Origin: Rhyzopertha dominica
Taxonomy: Eukaryota > Arthropoda > Insecta > Coleoptera > Bostrichidae
DNA length: 64,000 nt
Assembly (NCBI GenBank): GCA_025024175.1
Contig: QCXZ01000041.1
Span: 51,207,786-51,271,785, forward strand
Reading direction: 5' to 3'
Positions 48,991-61,800 of the stretch are shown one piece after another. The notes under the pieces are model-generated. The model was given only the letters and a program-made list of their open reading frames with translations, was not told where the DNA came from and made no database searches. The translations under genes were made by a program, and so were the position numbers. The stretch's first letter is position 1; each line of letters begins with the position of its first letter.

Positions 48991-49735
48991 TATATGCAGA
49001 TGTCACCAAGCACAAATATCCCATTAAAATAAATCCACTTGTTGAATCTGATGCACAATCGAGATTTTCCGATGCAGACCACATCTTCAGGGTTCTGTCT
49101 TGCTCTGTACAGAGTACAGTACGAAATGTCGGCATTTTCGCAACACGGAATCCATCCGGAAATCTCGATTATACATCATATAAAAGTAAATTTATTTTTA
49201 AATTTACTTAAACTTTATTTGTATTTTATACTTGTTTTATTTTAAATATTCATTTTCTGCTTTTTTTGCTACACTGAAAATAATTTATTATAACTATATA
49301 TGCAACATCAATTATGTGTTTTTTTTCTCGCTATTTAATAAGAAAATTAACCTTCCTTAGACAGTGGTTGAAAAGACTGTTTACAAGATTACACAATAAT
49401 ATAAACATGTAAACAAAGATGGTGTTTCGTTACTCCCCTATAACTACCAAAGGTGTTCCGTCATCACAAAAAAGTTGGGTACCACTGATTTGGATGAAGG
49501 TGCTTTCATACTAGTTCAGTTTCGTGTTATTAGAAATTTGTTTAACTAGTTTTGGAACCAACAGCATATTTCAGGGTCTGTTCGACCGATTTTTAACGCC
49601 GGGTTACATTTTTTAATATGATGGGGAGCCAAAGGGTTCGTCATTGAAAAGGATATTTTTCCTGGTTTAAAAAATGTATCACACTTCTACAGTTTATTGC
49701 TTCTGAGTTTAGAAGTACAGTAATTGAGCCTGACT
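48991..49735. other. Intergenic, AT-rich
   Basis: Nothing recognised. Confidence 0.3.
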
Positions 49736-49739
49736 AAAA

Positions 49740-50230
49740 ACGAAAAGAATGAAAACATCTTCTTTATCGCTAAAATGGACAAAAAGACAGATATTACCGT
49801 TTTCCTTGACTGGGCATAATTTTCGACCAGTTTGATCAATTTATTGCGAATCAGGTACCCCAAAAGTAGAAAAGATAAACATTATTCCGGGAAAACGCAG
49901 TATTTTTTCAAATATACATTACAGGGGATGCTCAAAATATTCCCCATTTACTCTCTGGCCGTAATGCAGTAAATGTAAAAAGCTTTCTAATATTCTTTGT
50001 AGCACATTGGAGGTAAGTTCTCAATTTCTGCCCTGATTCGTCCTTTTAAACCTTCTGCATTATGTGGCCGATCAGCATAAATTCAGATACCCCCACAGGA
50101 AAAAATCAAGCGGCGTCAGATCAGGGGAACGTGCTGGGCATTCTATCGTTCCGCATCTATCAATCCATCTGTCTATAAAATGGTGCTTAACACTGTTTTA
50201 TAATTTTGCTGTGAAAACGTTTCTAACACT
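49740..50230 (-). pseudogene. DD41D mariner-like transposase, C-terminal part and terminal repeat
   Basis: Minus strand from about 50170: WIDRCGTIECPARSPDLTPLDFF and a tail with IRAEIENLPPMCYKEYXKAF, matching 12060-12260 in inverse orientation. Terminal-repeat-like sequence at 49770-49840 resembles 12365-12430. Same family as the remnants at 1981-2615 and 11890-12420. Confidence 0.8.
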
Positions 50231-51395
50231 AAACTATATAACAGTTTAGTGTACTGAAGCTGAATACTCGTAGGGGAATACCTTATAAAATAAAATGGAC
50301 GTCGAGGAACAATAATAAAACAACAATATAACAAATATGCCTTGCTATTTGGAAAATATAAAATAATTTTGCTTCTTGGGTAGACACCTCAAAGTTCGCA
50401 GCTTGGTTAGTAACAACAAACGTTGGTCACTCTGAAGCCTCAGGAAGTTTATAAACACCTAATAAGCGTTCATAACTTGTTGTAAGCCGTAATCCACCGT
50501 GACCAAGCACGTTAAAACATGTTACACAATGGAATATCGCAAACCCGGTTATAAGTTTTTGTTTCAAGTAATTTTACACTCGGAGATGGGAAACTGTCCG
50601 CCCGTACTCGCTGGCATCGCCACAAAAAGACCTCGCAGTCCACATCTAACGCAAATCGATTAAAACGGCCTGAAAGATTCCTGAAAATCATTCTCACTAA
50701 TATAAAACGCCATTGTTTGTTCCCTAACACAAAAGCGTCGTCTCGGCGGGAGATAAACATACTGGCGAAACATAAAAGGCCAAAGAACCCAGTCCAAATA
50801 ATTAACAACATTGCCCCGTGAACAGTTAATTTGACGCCTATGGTGTGAACCATCATAAGCGATCACCTGTCTAGTTACACTTTTGATTAATTTTCAATCA
50901 ATTGCGCTGATGATTAATTATATTCGACTACCGGACGTCTGGGCGTTTTTTTTTTCAGGTATAGGAGGGGTACCCCGTTTACCTCGGAAAATATTACATT
51001 ATAGCGGTTTTTGTTCCACTAGGGGCACTCTCCAATTTTGATTGGCACCATTGTTGTTTACAGTTTTAACTTTATAATTACTTCTTCAGGGACCGGGATA
51101 GAAAAATGCTTAGTAAGTGTTCTTGGCTTGATACCCACCTATATACCATGAGTCAATTAATTATGTGCTGCAGAAAATTATTGATTAGGTCAGAAATTGT
51201 TTGACTCTGGAGATGGAGCCGTTTGTGCCATTATTAAACGAGAAAAACTATTAAAAAGTAAGTAAAAATCTCTACGATTTCGCAGTGGAGAGAGCGACAC
51301 GTACAAGATCAATATCATTTAAATACACACTGCCTTTTTCTTACTTAAATTTAACAAATTTTAAAAAATCGTGTTGAACTGGTTCAATTCGTGTA
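50231..51395. promoter_or_regulatory. Intergenic; candidate regulatory island at 50500-50960
   Basis: 50500-50960 is CpG-richer, with TAATTA words near 50800 and 50915. Overlapping minus-strand frames show no motif. The remainder is AT-rich. Confidence 0.35.
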
Positions 51396-51399
51396 ACTA

Positions 51400-51655
51400 G
51401 TGAAAGATAATGGGGCAACTAGAAGATGGAATTATATTCAAATATGGAATGAATAAGAGAGTTGTAAAGTACTAAGATCCACCTTTTAAAACAACGAACA
51501 GTTTTCTATTTTTGCCAATAATAAAATCGTACTGAAGATGCAAAGACAATTTACCATTCAAAAATATTCCTAAATATTTTACATGCAAAATAGCTAGAGC
51601 TTTATACGTCAGTTTGCTAAAACACATTACTTGACATCTTATCTTTATTTAGACC
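51400..51655 (-). pseudogene. LINE reverse transcriptase C-terminal scrap
   Basis: Minus strand reads VKYLGIFLNGKLSLHLQYDF (the YLGxxLD element after the catalytic box), then a frame broken by a stop. It abuts, head to tail in opposite orientation, another LINE that begins about 51656. Confidence 0.6.
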
Positions 51656-53100
51656 AGTAAATGTTCGTTCCGAAACGTTAAAGCAATATTCCGAAAACAA
51701 ACTTAACAAAGAATTTAGTTTTAATTTTATATTGCTTTCAATCGATGAAGTAGAAAAAAATATGATGCAGTTAAAATGTAATGCTACTGGACAAGATGGC
51801 ATGAATGCCAAAATGCTTAAACTGAGTAGTCCATATATTGCCAATTGTGTCACGCATATTAAATCCATGTTTGGAAATCGGTTACTTTCCCTCAAAATAG
51901 AAAACAACAATCGTCACCCCATTACCAAAAGTTGCTGTACCTAAGGATTTTAGTAGTTATGTAAGGCCTGTGAGTATTAGCCCTACGCTTTCTAAAGTTT
52001 TAGAGAAAGTGCTTCACAATCAAATGCTAGGTTACGTGAATACAAATAATATATTGTCACATACACAGTCAGGCTCCAGGAAGGGACACAGTACGACAAC
52101 TTCTCTTATGTCCCTATTAGACTATGTTCTGAACGCTAGAAATAAAGATAGTAATGACATTCAAGCTCTTGCGGAATTTAGAAGACTTCAAGGATTGATA
52201 AAAACTGAGGTCAACGACTCCTATAAACGTTTTGTACAGAATACCGAAACCAAAATAAAGACAGATCCGGGCAAATTCTGGTCATTTATTAATAGCAAAA
52301 AAAGACAATTCCATATATCAAAGTGCACGTGCTACGGCGACCAGTGTCTTATTACGCCAGATAATATTCTAAATGCTTTTGCGGTTGTTTGGACCCCGTA
52401 TTATATGCGACATACAAATTATATTGAAAATGTTCAACGAAAATTACTAAAACTACTAAGTTTTAAACTCGACGGCGTCTTTGCCTCCCGAGGTGTTTGT
52501 CACAGCGATCTGCTTGAGAAACATGATATTTCGAGTCTTCAGACTAGAAGAGACCTTCATGCTTTGGTGTTTCTATTCAAAATTGTCAACAATTTACTTG
52601 ATAGTGCCGAAATTTTGGGTTTAAATTTTGCTGTACCTAGAGTGTCTGCCAGAACATCTCACACATTTTATCTGCCAGCTGCCAGAACGAACATAAAAAA
52701 GCGTTCACCACTATATAACATGTGTGTTCTATATTTCCCGGTGTATAAATTTTGATCTTTTTGGTGGCAGCATCACTGCTTTAAAAGATATTTTTGTATG
52801 ATTAGTTTTGTCTGTACGTTTTGATTAACTTTACCCTCCTGTTGTGTAGCTGGGTGCAAACCTGTACAACAGTGTAATAAAATAAAATAAAATAAAGGCT
52901 TAAATGTAGCTTTAGTTTTGTTAGACTTCTCTAAACCTTTTGATGCAATCGATCATAAACTTATTTTTGTCAGGGTTGCTCCAAGGCACCATACTTTTGT
53001 TGTACAATTTTAAATCATCGGCGGTTAAATCACCCTGTGGGAACGATTTAGTACCTTTAAAATTAATCTTACAGGTACACAATACCTTCTACTGTTAAAA
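51656..53100 (+). pseudogene. Jockey-type LINE reverse transcriptase interrupted by a related LINE
   Basis: The host element reads FRPVNVRSETLKQYSENKLN and SIDEVEKNMMQLKCNATGQD (51650-51790), then VRPVSISPTLSKVLEKVLHN and SGSRKGHSTTTSLMSLLDY (51963-52130). It resumes after the insertion with GLNVALVLLDFSKPFDAIDH (motif A, about 52893-52960). The interruption is the unit at 52132-52885. A frameshift lies near 51950. The 261-codon open frame at 51970-52755 crosses the joint and so is a chance fusion, not a real protein. Confidence 0.8.
52132..52885 (+). mobile_element. Internally deleted LINE inserted in a sister LINE
   Basis: Starts with the endonuclease-RT linker (FRRLQGLIKTEVNDSYKRFV, then KIKTDPGKFWSFINSKKRQ), skips the whole RT core, continues with FAVVWTPYYMRHTNYIENVQ (C-terminus), and ends in a 3' tail of (AATAA)n at about 52865-52890. 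AAATAAAG-like sequence at both sides (about 52140 and 52885) may be the target duplication. The protein order (RT start, linker, C-terminus, motif A) only makes sense as a nested insertion. Confidence 0.75.
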
Positions 53101-54815
53101 TGGATGTTTTTTACAGCAGTCTACGATCGCTGGCTTGAAGAAGCGCTTTCTTCGGGGTGTTAGTTTCGCTGACTTTTACTCTTAATTGCATTCCATGCCA
53201 AGCTGTGTACACTCAACTCCTTCAGCGCAGGTAAACTAACTGTCGCGTCACCGCATCACCCCGAGCCCTCATTTTCCATAATTGATACCCTTTACGCTAC
53301 TGGGTTTTTCGAAAGCCTGGCCCGCAGCAACAATCTCCAGTCTTGACAACCGAATCAGGAAGCGAGACATCAGCATGCATGATACGCACTCGCCCCCGTG
53401 GGCAGTACAAGATATTAATAAATCTGCATGGCACGTTAATCAAAAATTTTAGTCCGCGGGCGGCGGGAAGNNCTCCAAAAATTACTGTTATTGCTTTCGG
53501 ATTCGGCTTGCGAGAAAGTGTCTCGGCATTTAGCACTTAATATCGTTCTTCGGGAAATTAGTTTCGATTACAGGCTGTGTACTGGTAAATGAGGCCTAAA
53601 CCTTTAATCTTCATATCATTACTGTATGAACTGGGTTGGAGGTTTAATGATATTGCTTCATCGAGATCGAAGATGTTCAATAAGGGATAAAGGCAAAGGC
53701 TTCCACTTGTAACGTGCAAAATTGTAAGGGTTATTTACAAAAATTAAACTAAACTAAACGAGAATTTCAATTAATAAAAGATTGATAAAACTGTCCTTCT
53801 GGCAGATTTTGTAATAAAACTTGCTCTGATTCGTACACAAACAATGGGAGACAAAAGTCTAAAAAATTACGATGTGATAGCATAGCACTTACCTGTAAGT
53901 TGCGTTCTATAATGTCGGTAGATCTGGTTACTAACGTAAATAATGACGTTATTAAAGAATAAGTAACAGTAAAATGTACAAGTCTGAGAAAACGAAAGGA
54001 ACAAATTAAAAGCAATTATATCAAATGCATGAAGTGTAACTGTTTAAGTAAAATAACCACAGAAATTTGATTGATTATTGAGACCTAACCAAACATCTAT
54101 TTTATTATGTAGTTAAATTTTTGAGCCTCAGTTTTTACAATAAAAATCTGCTTACGCGGAGTTTAAAAGCGCTGGTTTGGAGCTGAAATTAGAGAAAGCC
54201 TACCGTCAAACTTTCGAAAAAGTGTTCAAAAATAGTACGGATTACTACAGTATTGTATACTTACTTTCACCTTCTGTGCTTCTTTCGCCATTTGGAGCGT
54301 TTCATTTGATTGTCAGTCGAACCGCAAATCTTGTAATCCGACGGGTATAGCAAAATGATTTTATGCAACTTTGACGGGTGTAACTCGCACTTTCATTCGA
54401 TTAGGTAAAGTAGTCAAGCCGTCTAAGGAACACTGAGTTATTAGGTTTTCAAGTTTTGCATTGAAATTACTTACTTTTTACTTTAATTTCAGTCAGGGAT
54501 GGTAATAAAAATCAAGTTTGCATAACAATAAATAACATTTATGCAAGTATTCATTTTCATTTACATTAGCTACAACTACTATACAATGTCGTTGCTGTAT
54601 GAGTACAATGTTGTCGAATATGCCTACACGCTTTGTATCAGTCTGAGAAAAGTTTGTTCTTCGTGAAAACATACGTGCACCCTTACTATATGATACAAGT
54701 GCAACAGTAATATCAAAAATATCCGAACAACTTAATTCTTAAGTTAATTGTTCTAACTAGAGTCACGAACATCCCGAAAAACCACAAGAGGTAATCTATT
54801 AAGTTCTAGAGTAAA
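53101..54815. promoter_or_regulatory. Intergenic 3' flank of eyg; candidate island at 53140-53560
   Basis: 53140-53560 is CpG-rich with two Ns at 53471-53472. 53561-54815 is AT-rich with no gene recognised. Confidence 0.35.
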
Positions 54816-54821
54816 TTTATT
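54816..54821 (-). terminator. Candidate poly(A) signal of eyg
   Basis: First AATAAA hexamer on the minus strand downstream of the eyg stop codon, implying a 3' UTR of about 0.53 kb. Positional inference only. Confidence 0.35.
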
Positions 54822-55344
54822 ATACACAAGTGCTGTCCTTGTTACTACTGTTTTGAATCAATTACATCTACTGTGGTCACTCGGGATTTTCGTGGAAAAG
54901 GAACATTTTCTGGAACAGTATACTCTATATTAACCTTTACAGTCAACGAGCTAACCAGGACGTAAGTACGGTTAAAAAAGTAACAAAAAAGCTGCTTTCC
55001 TTGAAAGTCTATGAATAAATACACGAAAATTAAAAAAAAGTAGTACGTACACCATCACGATACAAAGAACACGAGATTTCGCGTCTCACGTGCAGAGAAG
55101 AGTCCGAAAGTAATACTTAACATTTAGAGCTGAATGTAAAAACCGTCTGAATTACCAATGTAAGGTAACGCCTTCAATTAAAAAAAGAATCAATGCAGTG
55201 TAATTAATAACAGTTCCTTTGATTTCTGCGCTGGTAAGTTACTCTCCACGTGACGTCACTCGCTAAGCTTCGCTCACATCTCGCGACCTTTGTATCATAG
55301 TACAGCACTGAGTCCTTTGGTACTCTCACTCCCACCACCACCCC

Positions 55345-55800
55345 CTAGTCCCTGTCGTGCATCGTCAGTTGCAGGGGTTGACAGCCCCCCGCCTCCTTGC
55401 CAGGCGGATCCACGACCTCCACCGGCGTCGACGCTCCCGACTTCCCCCCCTTCGCGTCCATCTCCACGTCGGACTCGTCGTTGACGTTGATCTCCTCGTC
55501 CGAGTCCGTCTCGTACTCGTGCAGCCTCCGGATGTCGTCGGCGGCGCCGAAGATGGCCGAGCCCGGCACGAGCGCCTTAAAGGCGCTGTTCTCGCCGCCC
55601 ATCTGCAGCAGCAGGGAGGAAGAGGGGGCGCGCGTAGTAAGCGGGGAGCCAGGGGTGGAAGCGGCCGTGTAGTGGGGGGAGGGAGTCAAGCGCCCGCCGT
55701 ACATCGAAGGCTGGGCGCCCTGCGGCGGCGGCGAGGACCTTTTCAGCAGGTTCATGCGCTGGTGGCGCCTCCACTTCGCTCGTCTGTTAGAAAACCAAAC
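55345..55800 (-). CDS. eyg: eyg last coding exon (homeodomain helix 3 and C-terminus)
   Basis: Acceptor CCAG just above 55800, then [20 protein letters not shown], 151 residues and TAG at 55347-55345. It is strikingly G+C-rich compared with the surroundings. The intron before it interrupts the homeodomain between residues 46 and 47, the usual place in paired-class genes. Confidence 0.95.
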   Translation of the reverse strand, partial: VWFSNRRAKWRRHQRMNLLKRSSPPPQGAQPSMYGGRLTPSPHYTAASTPGSPLTTRAPSSSLLLQMGGENSAFKALVPGSAIFGAADDIRRLHEYETDSDEEINVNDESDVEMDAKGGKSGASTPVEVVDPPGKEAGGCQPLQLTMHDRD

Positions 55801-58800
55801 CTGGTTTCAATACGGAGATTAGTCTGGCGAAATTTTTGGAGCGGGCTGGGTCTTATTTGGAGATCATGGTATTAGAAGTTGTAGTTCGCGATTGAGGGTG
55901 GAAACATAATGCTATGCCACTAAAATAGTCGTTTCAGATGAAAAGATAGAGCAGATGCTTGATACCCTTCTGTGTACAGGGTGTTCCATTAGTGCGTATT
56001 TTTCATGTCTTTATTCGTTCGGCCAAGCTACAAAAAAGTATAAGATATATATGTACAATAAACCTCGACGTGCCGGTACAAATGAAACAGCGGAGTTCAG
56101 ATACCGACAGTTCACATAGCTTCATATTTTTTTTTTCGTTTCTTCAATACTTTCGAAGAAACAGAAGAAATATGCACTAATAAAACATCCGCATAGTTAG
56201 AAATGATCTAGCCTAAAGCGTCGATTATTGATAAGCCAAACATTGGAAGTTAATGACCTTCTTATCGGAACCAACAAGCATTAACCGGAACTGTCTCTTC
56301 AAAGATTAACCTCTAAAAAATCTAATACCAATCTCCTTTCCCTCAAAATATATTCACGTACCTGCACCCTAGCTTCGCTAAGCGATGTTTTCGACGCCAA
56401 CCGTTCCCTGGTGGACACACAAGGATAATGACTCTTCTCGAACTCTTTCTCCAACTCCTCCAGCTGATCTGGACTGAAAGTCGTCCTGTTTCTTCTAAAC
56501 TTGGGTTGCTCCGATCCATCAAGGCTCGAATCGTCTTTGCTGTCATGCTGACCCGGAGAGGAACTTAGTAGACCATGGTCCTAAGGAATAAAGCGTGAAA
56601 TAGATTTGGCAACTTTGCTAGCTGCAGATGACATACTGTATGAGGAGATGCGGAAGACCCTGGCGATCCTGCCATAACAGTTGTACTCGTGGGAGGCTGG
56701 AGTCCCAAAGGACCGTTCGGCCATAACGGGGAATGCCAGGGGAAAGCAGCAGCTGCGTAGGGGTGGGGGTGGTACAATCCGTAGCCGGCTGCCCGTGCAA
56801 ATTCGGCTGCAGCCCTTTCAGCCGCCCTGTTGCGAAGGATGCGGTTGATGCTGCTCACAGAGGGGGCTGTAGCGTTCGTGCAGACTCCTGAAAAAGAGGG
56901 AAGAGTCTGTCAGAAGAAAGAATGGAAATACGTTTATGATCGCTCTATCAAAGCTATGTAATCAGCGTTAGATTTCTCTGTCGCACCGGCGGAAGCAACT
57001 GAGTGCTACGCTCTGTTGAATTAACTGTTTGACAATATAATCAGTGCAATCATCAAATACTGTGGTCGAAGTTGCATATTACGCTTCCACGCGTAAACAC
57101 AGTGGTTGTAAGAACTGCATGAAATTTGACGTTAAAATTATTAGCACAGTTTGATTAATAATTTTGCTGCTCGGAAAGGTTGCTTTTGTTATTTCGCGAT
57201 TATGGTAATCGATGTGTATTGTCGGAACCATCTAAAACATTATGGGAACTACATTTTCTACCAGGAACTTGCCCGTAGTTCGTGAAGTTAATTCCAGTCC
57301 AAGCCACGCTTTCTACAAACGTACATCACTAACTGAGTTATGCTGTCCCTAATAAGAACAAATAAAGACTGAACCGACTTACTCTTGGCTTGTCATGAAT
57401 AGCGTGGCACATAATTGATTTACACCGACTTTCAGAGGGTGGACACCGGCTATCAAATTGGGCAACACTAGAGATAGTAAATACCATCAGAGTCCATCTA
57501 TATCTCTAATTTAATAGCTGAAATGTCACACTTAAAAAAAAAATTCCACTTGGCTGGGATTATGGATGGTTTATTTACAGTGTCATAGAAGACAAACAGT
57601 TTTTTACAATTTACTAAAAATTGCGCGTTTGGACCTTTACCTACTTTTTTCATCTCACCTAATCCTTCGCATTGATGTAAAAATTAAGTTATATTATGAT
57701 AATTATCTAAACCTAATCAAATATAAATTCTCCTCTAGTACCTACTTTTTAACAGTCTTCCAAGGCTCGGAAGGTTTTGTAATTCCTTGCCTAAAAAATT
57801 GTGGTTGTGAGTTATTTAAAACGATGAAGGTATGTTGACGCAAAACCTGATGAAAATTTTGTGTTTATTACAGTTTTCAAGCCTAACTTCGGATTTACGC
57901 TTTAAACAAATATTATTATTACAATGATATTAGGTATCATTAGAGAACTGTTGGACGAGGAAACATAACAAAACTTATGTCGAGATCTTGCCTTCAAAGT
58001 TTTCAAAATTACTAATGATCTTATCAAATTTCAAATCTTTCTACTGGGGAAAAGTATTTTTTAACTATTTCAGATTGCAAGGTACCTAAATTGTGTGGTT
58101 TACAGATGGACAAAACTTTGCGCTAACCATTCAAAATCTTATATAGGAAAAACCAGTAGTTTTTCAGACCTTATTCACATTAATAGAGATCCCTAGGTGA
58201 CAAGATAGCCAGATTATCCGAGCACTGTTTAACATCAACTTATTTCTTACGGAACAGTAATTTCTTAACAAAAATCAGGTTGTGCAATTTGTTTATGGAA
58301 AATTTTGAATAAGTAGCGATCAACAGTTTTCAGTTTAAGCCAAAATGTTAAATAGGTATGTAGATGATACCTTTGTTATTTGACCCTGTCATAAAATTTG
58401 CTATGAAATTAGAAAGCAATGGTGATATACCTTTCTTGGATATTTACACTTGCAGAGTAAACACTGGACAGTTAGGACACGAGGTTTACAGAAAACCAAC
58501 AGACACAGACAGATATTTACATGCCACATTTCACCACCCTTCCACTCAAAAGAATAGTCAATAAGGACGTTATTTGTTAAAGCACAAAGAATCTCAGACG
58601 AAAGTTCTTCACATAAAGAAATATATCATCTGAAAACAGTGCTAGTGAGTAACGGTTATAGCAATAAGAATATTTGGTCAGTTTGTAATAAAAGTCCTCG
58701 TCCAAATCATGTAAATTTTCAGCCAGAACAAAGTTGAGTTTGCCCTATGTACAAGGCCTTTCGGAAAAATTAAAGAGGATACCTAGAAAGTATTGTATTT

Positions 58801-61800
58801 TAGTTTTATTATTTTTAAGCTGTACTATAGACAAAATACATTTAGAGAGCGAAGGTTTTTACAAAACTGCTTGTTCTTGTGGCATAGGTCAAACTAAAAG
58901 AAAAGTAGGTGCGCGTTTGAAAGAACACGTACGTACTACTAGGCTACAACAGATAGCTGAATTTTCATATTCGACTAAGTAGATGATTAACTGATAGAAC
59001 AAACATTTTACTTAGAGAAAAATATTACTGCAAACGTCTAATAAAAGAAGCTATAGAAATTTGTAGAAATACTAATAATATTAATAGGGATTATGGAAAT
59101 TATATGAGTTGAATCATGAGTTCGTATATATCTAGTAGGTAGGTAGCTCCTTTTTCGTCGTTAAGCTTGAACTTTATCAGGTTAGCACTTATTTCTATAA
59201 CGTCTCGCTTCCTAGGTGATTTGTTCATTTACTCAAAATTTTGTTCGATATGATATTTTGAGATTCTCGTATTTGACAAAACGTCAGTGTTTTATAATGA
59301 AGCATTATGGACGCTGAAAGCATTCATCCTCGTATTTAAATGCCTTGTTTGAGAATTGTTTATGTCATTCACTTCGGCAGATATTTCAGTGACAATGCTC
59401 GCTATTTTTTTTAACTTTGCAGTTGTCTAGATCTGTATAAGCTTTCTTCATGCAAGTGCTCTCAGTGGAATTTCAACTTGCTTTATACTTTTAGTAGTTT
59501 CTCACTTTCCTTTTGAGCATAGACTCATTTGTGTAACGTGAATTAATTCTTCTCATGTTGAAAATGCAAAACCAAAGAATGTAGTTGACGTTTTTGGGTT
59601 TTTTTGAAATCCCTCTCAGAAATGTGAGATTTTCGAAGATTGCTTTTTAAATTTTTTAAACGCTTTGTTAGAAATTTATTAGTATTGGGCTGTGTTTTTT
59701 ACGACTTCTTTCTTTTGTACACACTTAGGGACACTTCGTAATAAAGGTAAATAATTTCAAGTTAGTTGGCCGTGATCGTGGCGATTTCTATTCGCACGTC
59801 CACGATGAACTGATGAAGATGCCCACCACAGAACTGGACGAAACATCTGGGAGGAAAGAATCGCGTTCAACAAAGCCAGCAGCGCCAACAAAATCCCGAC
59901 CAGAATTTATTCAGTTAATTGTTATAGAAATATTGCTGGGTGGGTCCCGGTCTATCTCCCGGGGCTCGGCCCACAACTTGTAATTACGCCGCGGACTGAT
60001 GAATGATTAATAATTGTATATTTATCACCGCGCGTCCGTATTGATCATGGTCACACTCGTGGACCACGGTGGCAGATACCATCGGAGAGCGCGTGATTTA
60101 TTTCTGCGTTAATAACCCATTCATCCCCGGGGCGGACGATGCTGTACCCGTCGACGCATTCAAGGGGCACTTGTCTTCCAAGAGACGTTATTGAAAAACG
60201 CGCTCGAAATGAAGTGGACGCTGATTCGGTGGGTGATGAAGAAGAATTGGGTTCCTCGGTCAGAAGCGATCATTCAAGTAGATGGAGCAACGTGCGACAT
60301 CGGTCTTCGATGCATTTTTTGACAGATAGATGTTGAATGCTTGGACTGGATTCAGAGAAGTAATACGAGCCCAGTCCCATTGGCCCAGTTGCATTTTTTT
60401 TAATATTTTGTATTTAATGGACAGGAGTTGTAATGCTATTATGAAATAGATATTTAATTATTTTTCACCACAGCTTTTGAAACATTTCCCACTTAATCAA
60501 TTATTGATTTGTCTAATTCAAACATTTTATTTCTAGTTAACTACCAAGTTGAAGCAAATCATGAGAAAATCTGAGTTATGGTAATGGAACTCTCTTACCG
60601 TTTTTACAACCCTGCAATGCTATTTACCTATCATTTACAGGCACAGTTGGGACGGCACGCGACCCCTCATAAATCAAACCCTCTCTTTGTGNTTTTGTNA
60701 ATTTCCAGTGCCGGCTTTAAGGCGTTTTANAACTCGTTTTTTGTTTGTGTAGTGTATATTATTCTAAGTAGTTTTTAATCATTCGGTTAATAAGAGGTTT
60801 TACATCCATCGTTTTTATTTACGTCTCTAAATGAATTGTACCTAGTTTTAGATGAGTAGAAACATTATTTTGCACAAGCGCAGTATATCTAGTTATAATG
60901 AAATTTGTAATCTAACTAGACAACATGCACATCTGAGCATTTTTTAATATGCAAAGAAAAATCTCGCATTCCTAAATATTTTTATTTTGATTTTTAACAG
61001 TCCTGTAATATTTATATCCTGTGAATATGTTCAATAATGTGCTAGCCGAAAATTATAAACAATACATTTGAATATTTTTACAATCTTTTAACTATTGGAA
61101 ACATTCGGTTAACGGTTAACATAACTATATATGTAAATAATAAGAATATATATTTTTTTATCTAAAGCTCTAAATACAAAAAAATAATTCCATACATCTA
61201 TTATATTTTTACAAAAAAATCTAACAAGTTTACACCGACATAACTCAAATATATTAATTATTATCATCACCACTACTGTCAAATTCTGAATCACTGCTAG
61301 CATCATCATTAAGATGTATTATAAAATTTCGAAAATTTGGGGATACATAGCTATTTTCAATTTCAATAACATGCTTAATACAGCTTTTCCACAGTTCTTT
61401 CGTTACACTACTTACCTCTCTACGCACTAAATCTACAACTATCGAACTTAAACGCGGACATGTATTGTTTCTACGTATTCCCTTTTTAAGCGTACTCCAC
61501 ATTAATTCATTTGGGTTTAGGACGCAATAATACGGTGGCAAACGCATACTATATGTCCATGTCCTTTCACTAGTTCATCAACTCGATATTGTTTAGGTAT
61601 GTTGAGATTTTTTATTATTGTCAACAGATCTTTTTTGGTAACTTTCCCATCCGGAATTGTAATTTTATTCTTTTTCATGTAACCAATTATTTCTATTTTT
61701 TGTAGCTGATGTTGGCGCCTTGTTCATTAATTTTGAATGATAACTCGCGTTATCCATGACTATAACAGACCCTGGTGGTAGCCGTGGCAATAACTGCTGC

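Noticed and set aside
51970..52755. A 261-codon uninterrupted frame that looks like a gene
   Set aside because: It crosses a nested LINE joint; the blocks are in the wrong order for any single protein.
55357..55875. 172-codon plus-strand frame opposite the last eyg exon
   Set aside because: Antisense shadow of G+C-rich eyg coding sequence; it is Arg-rich because of the composition.
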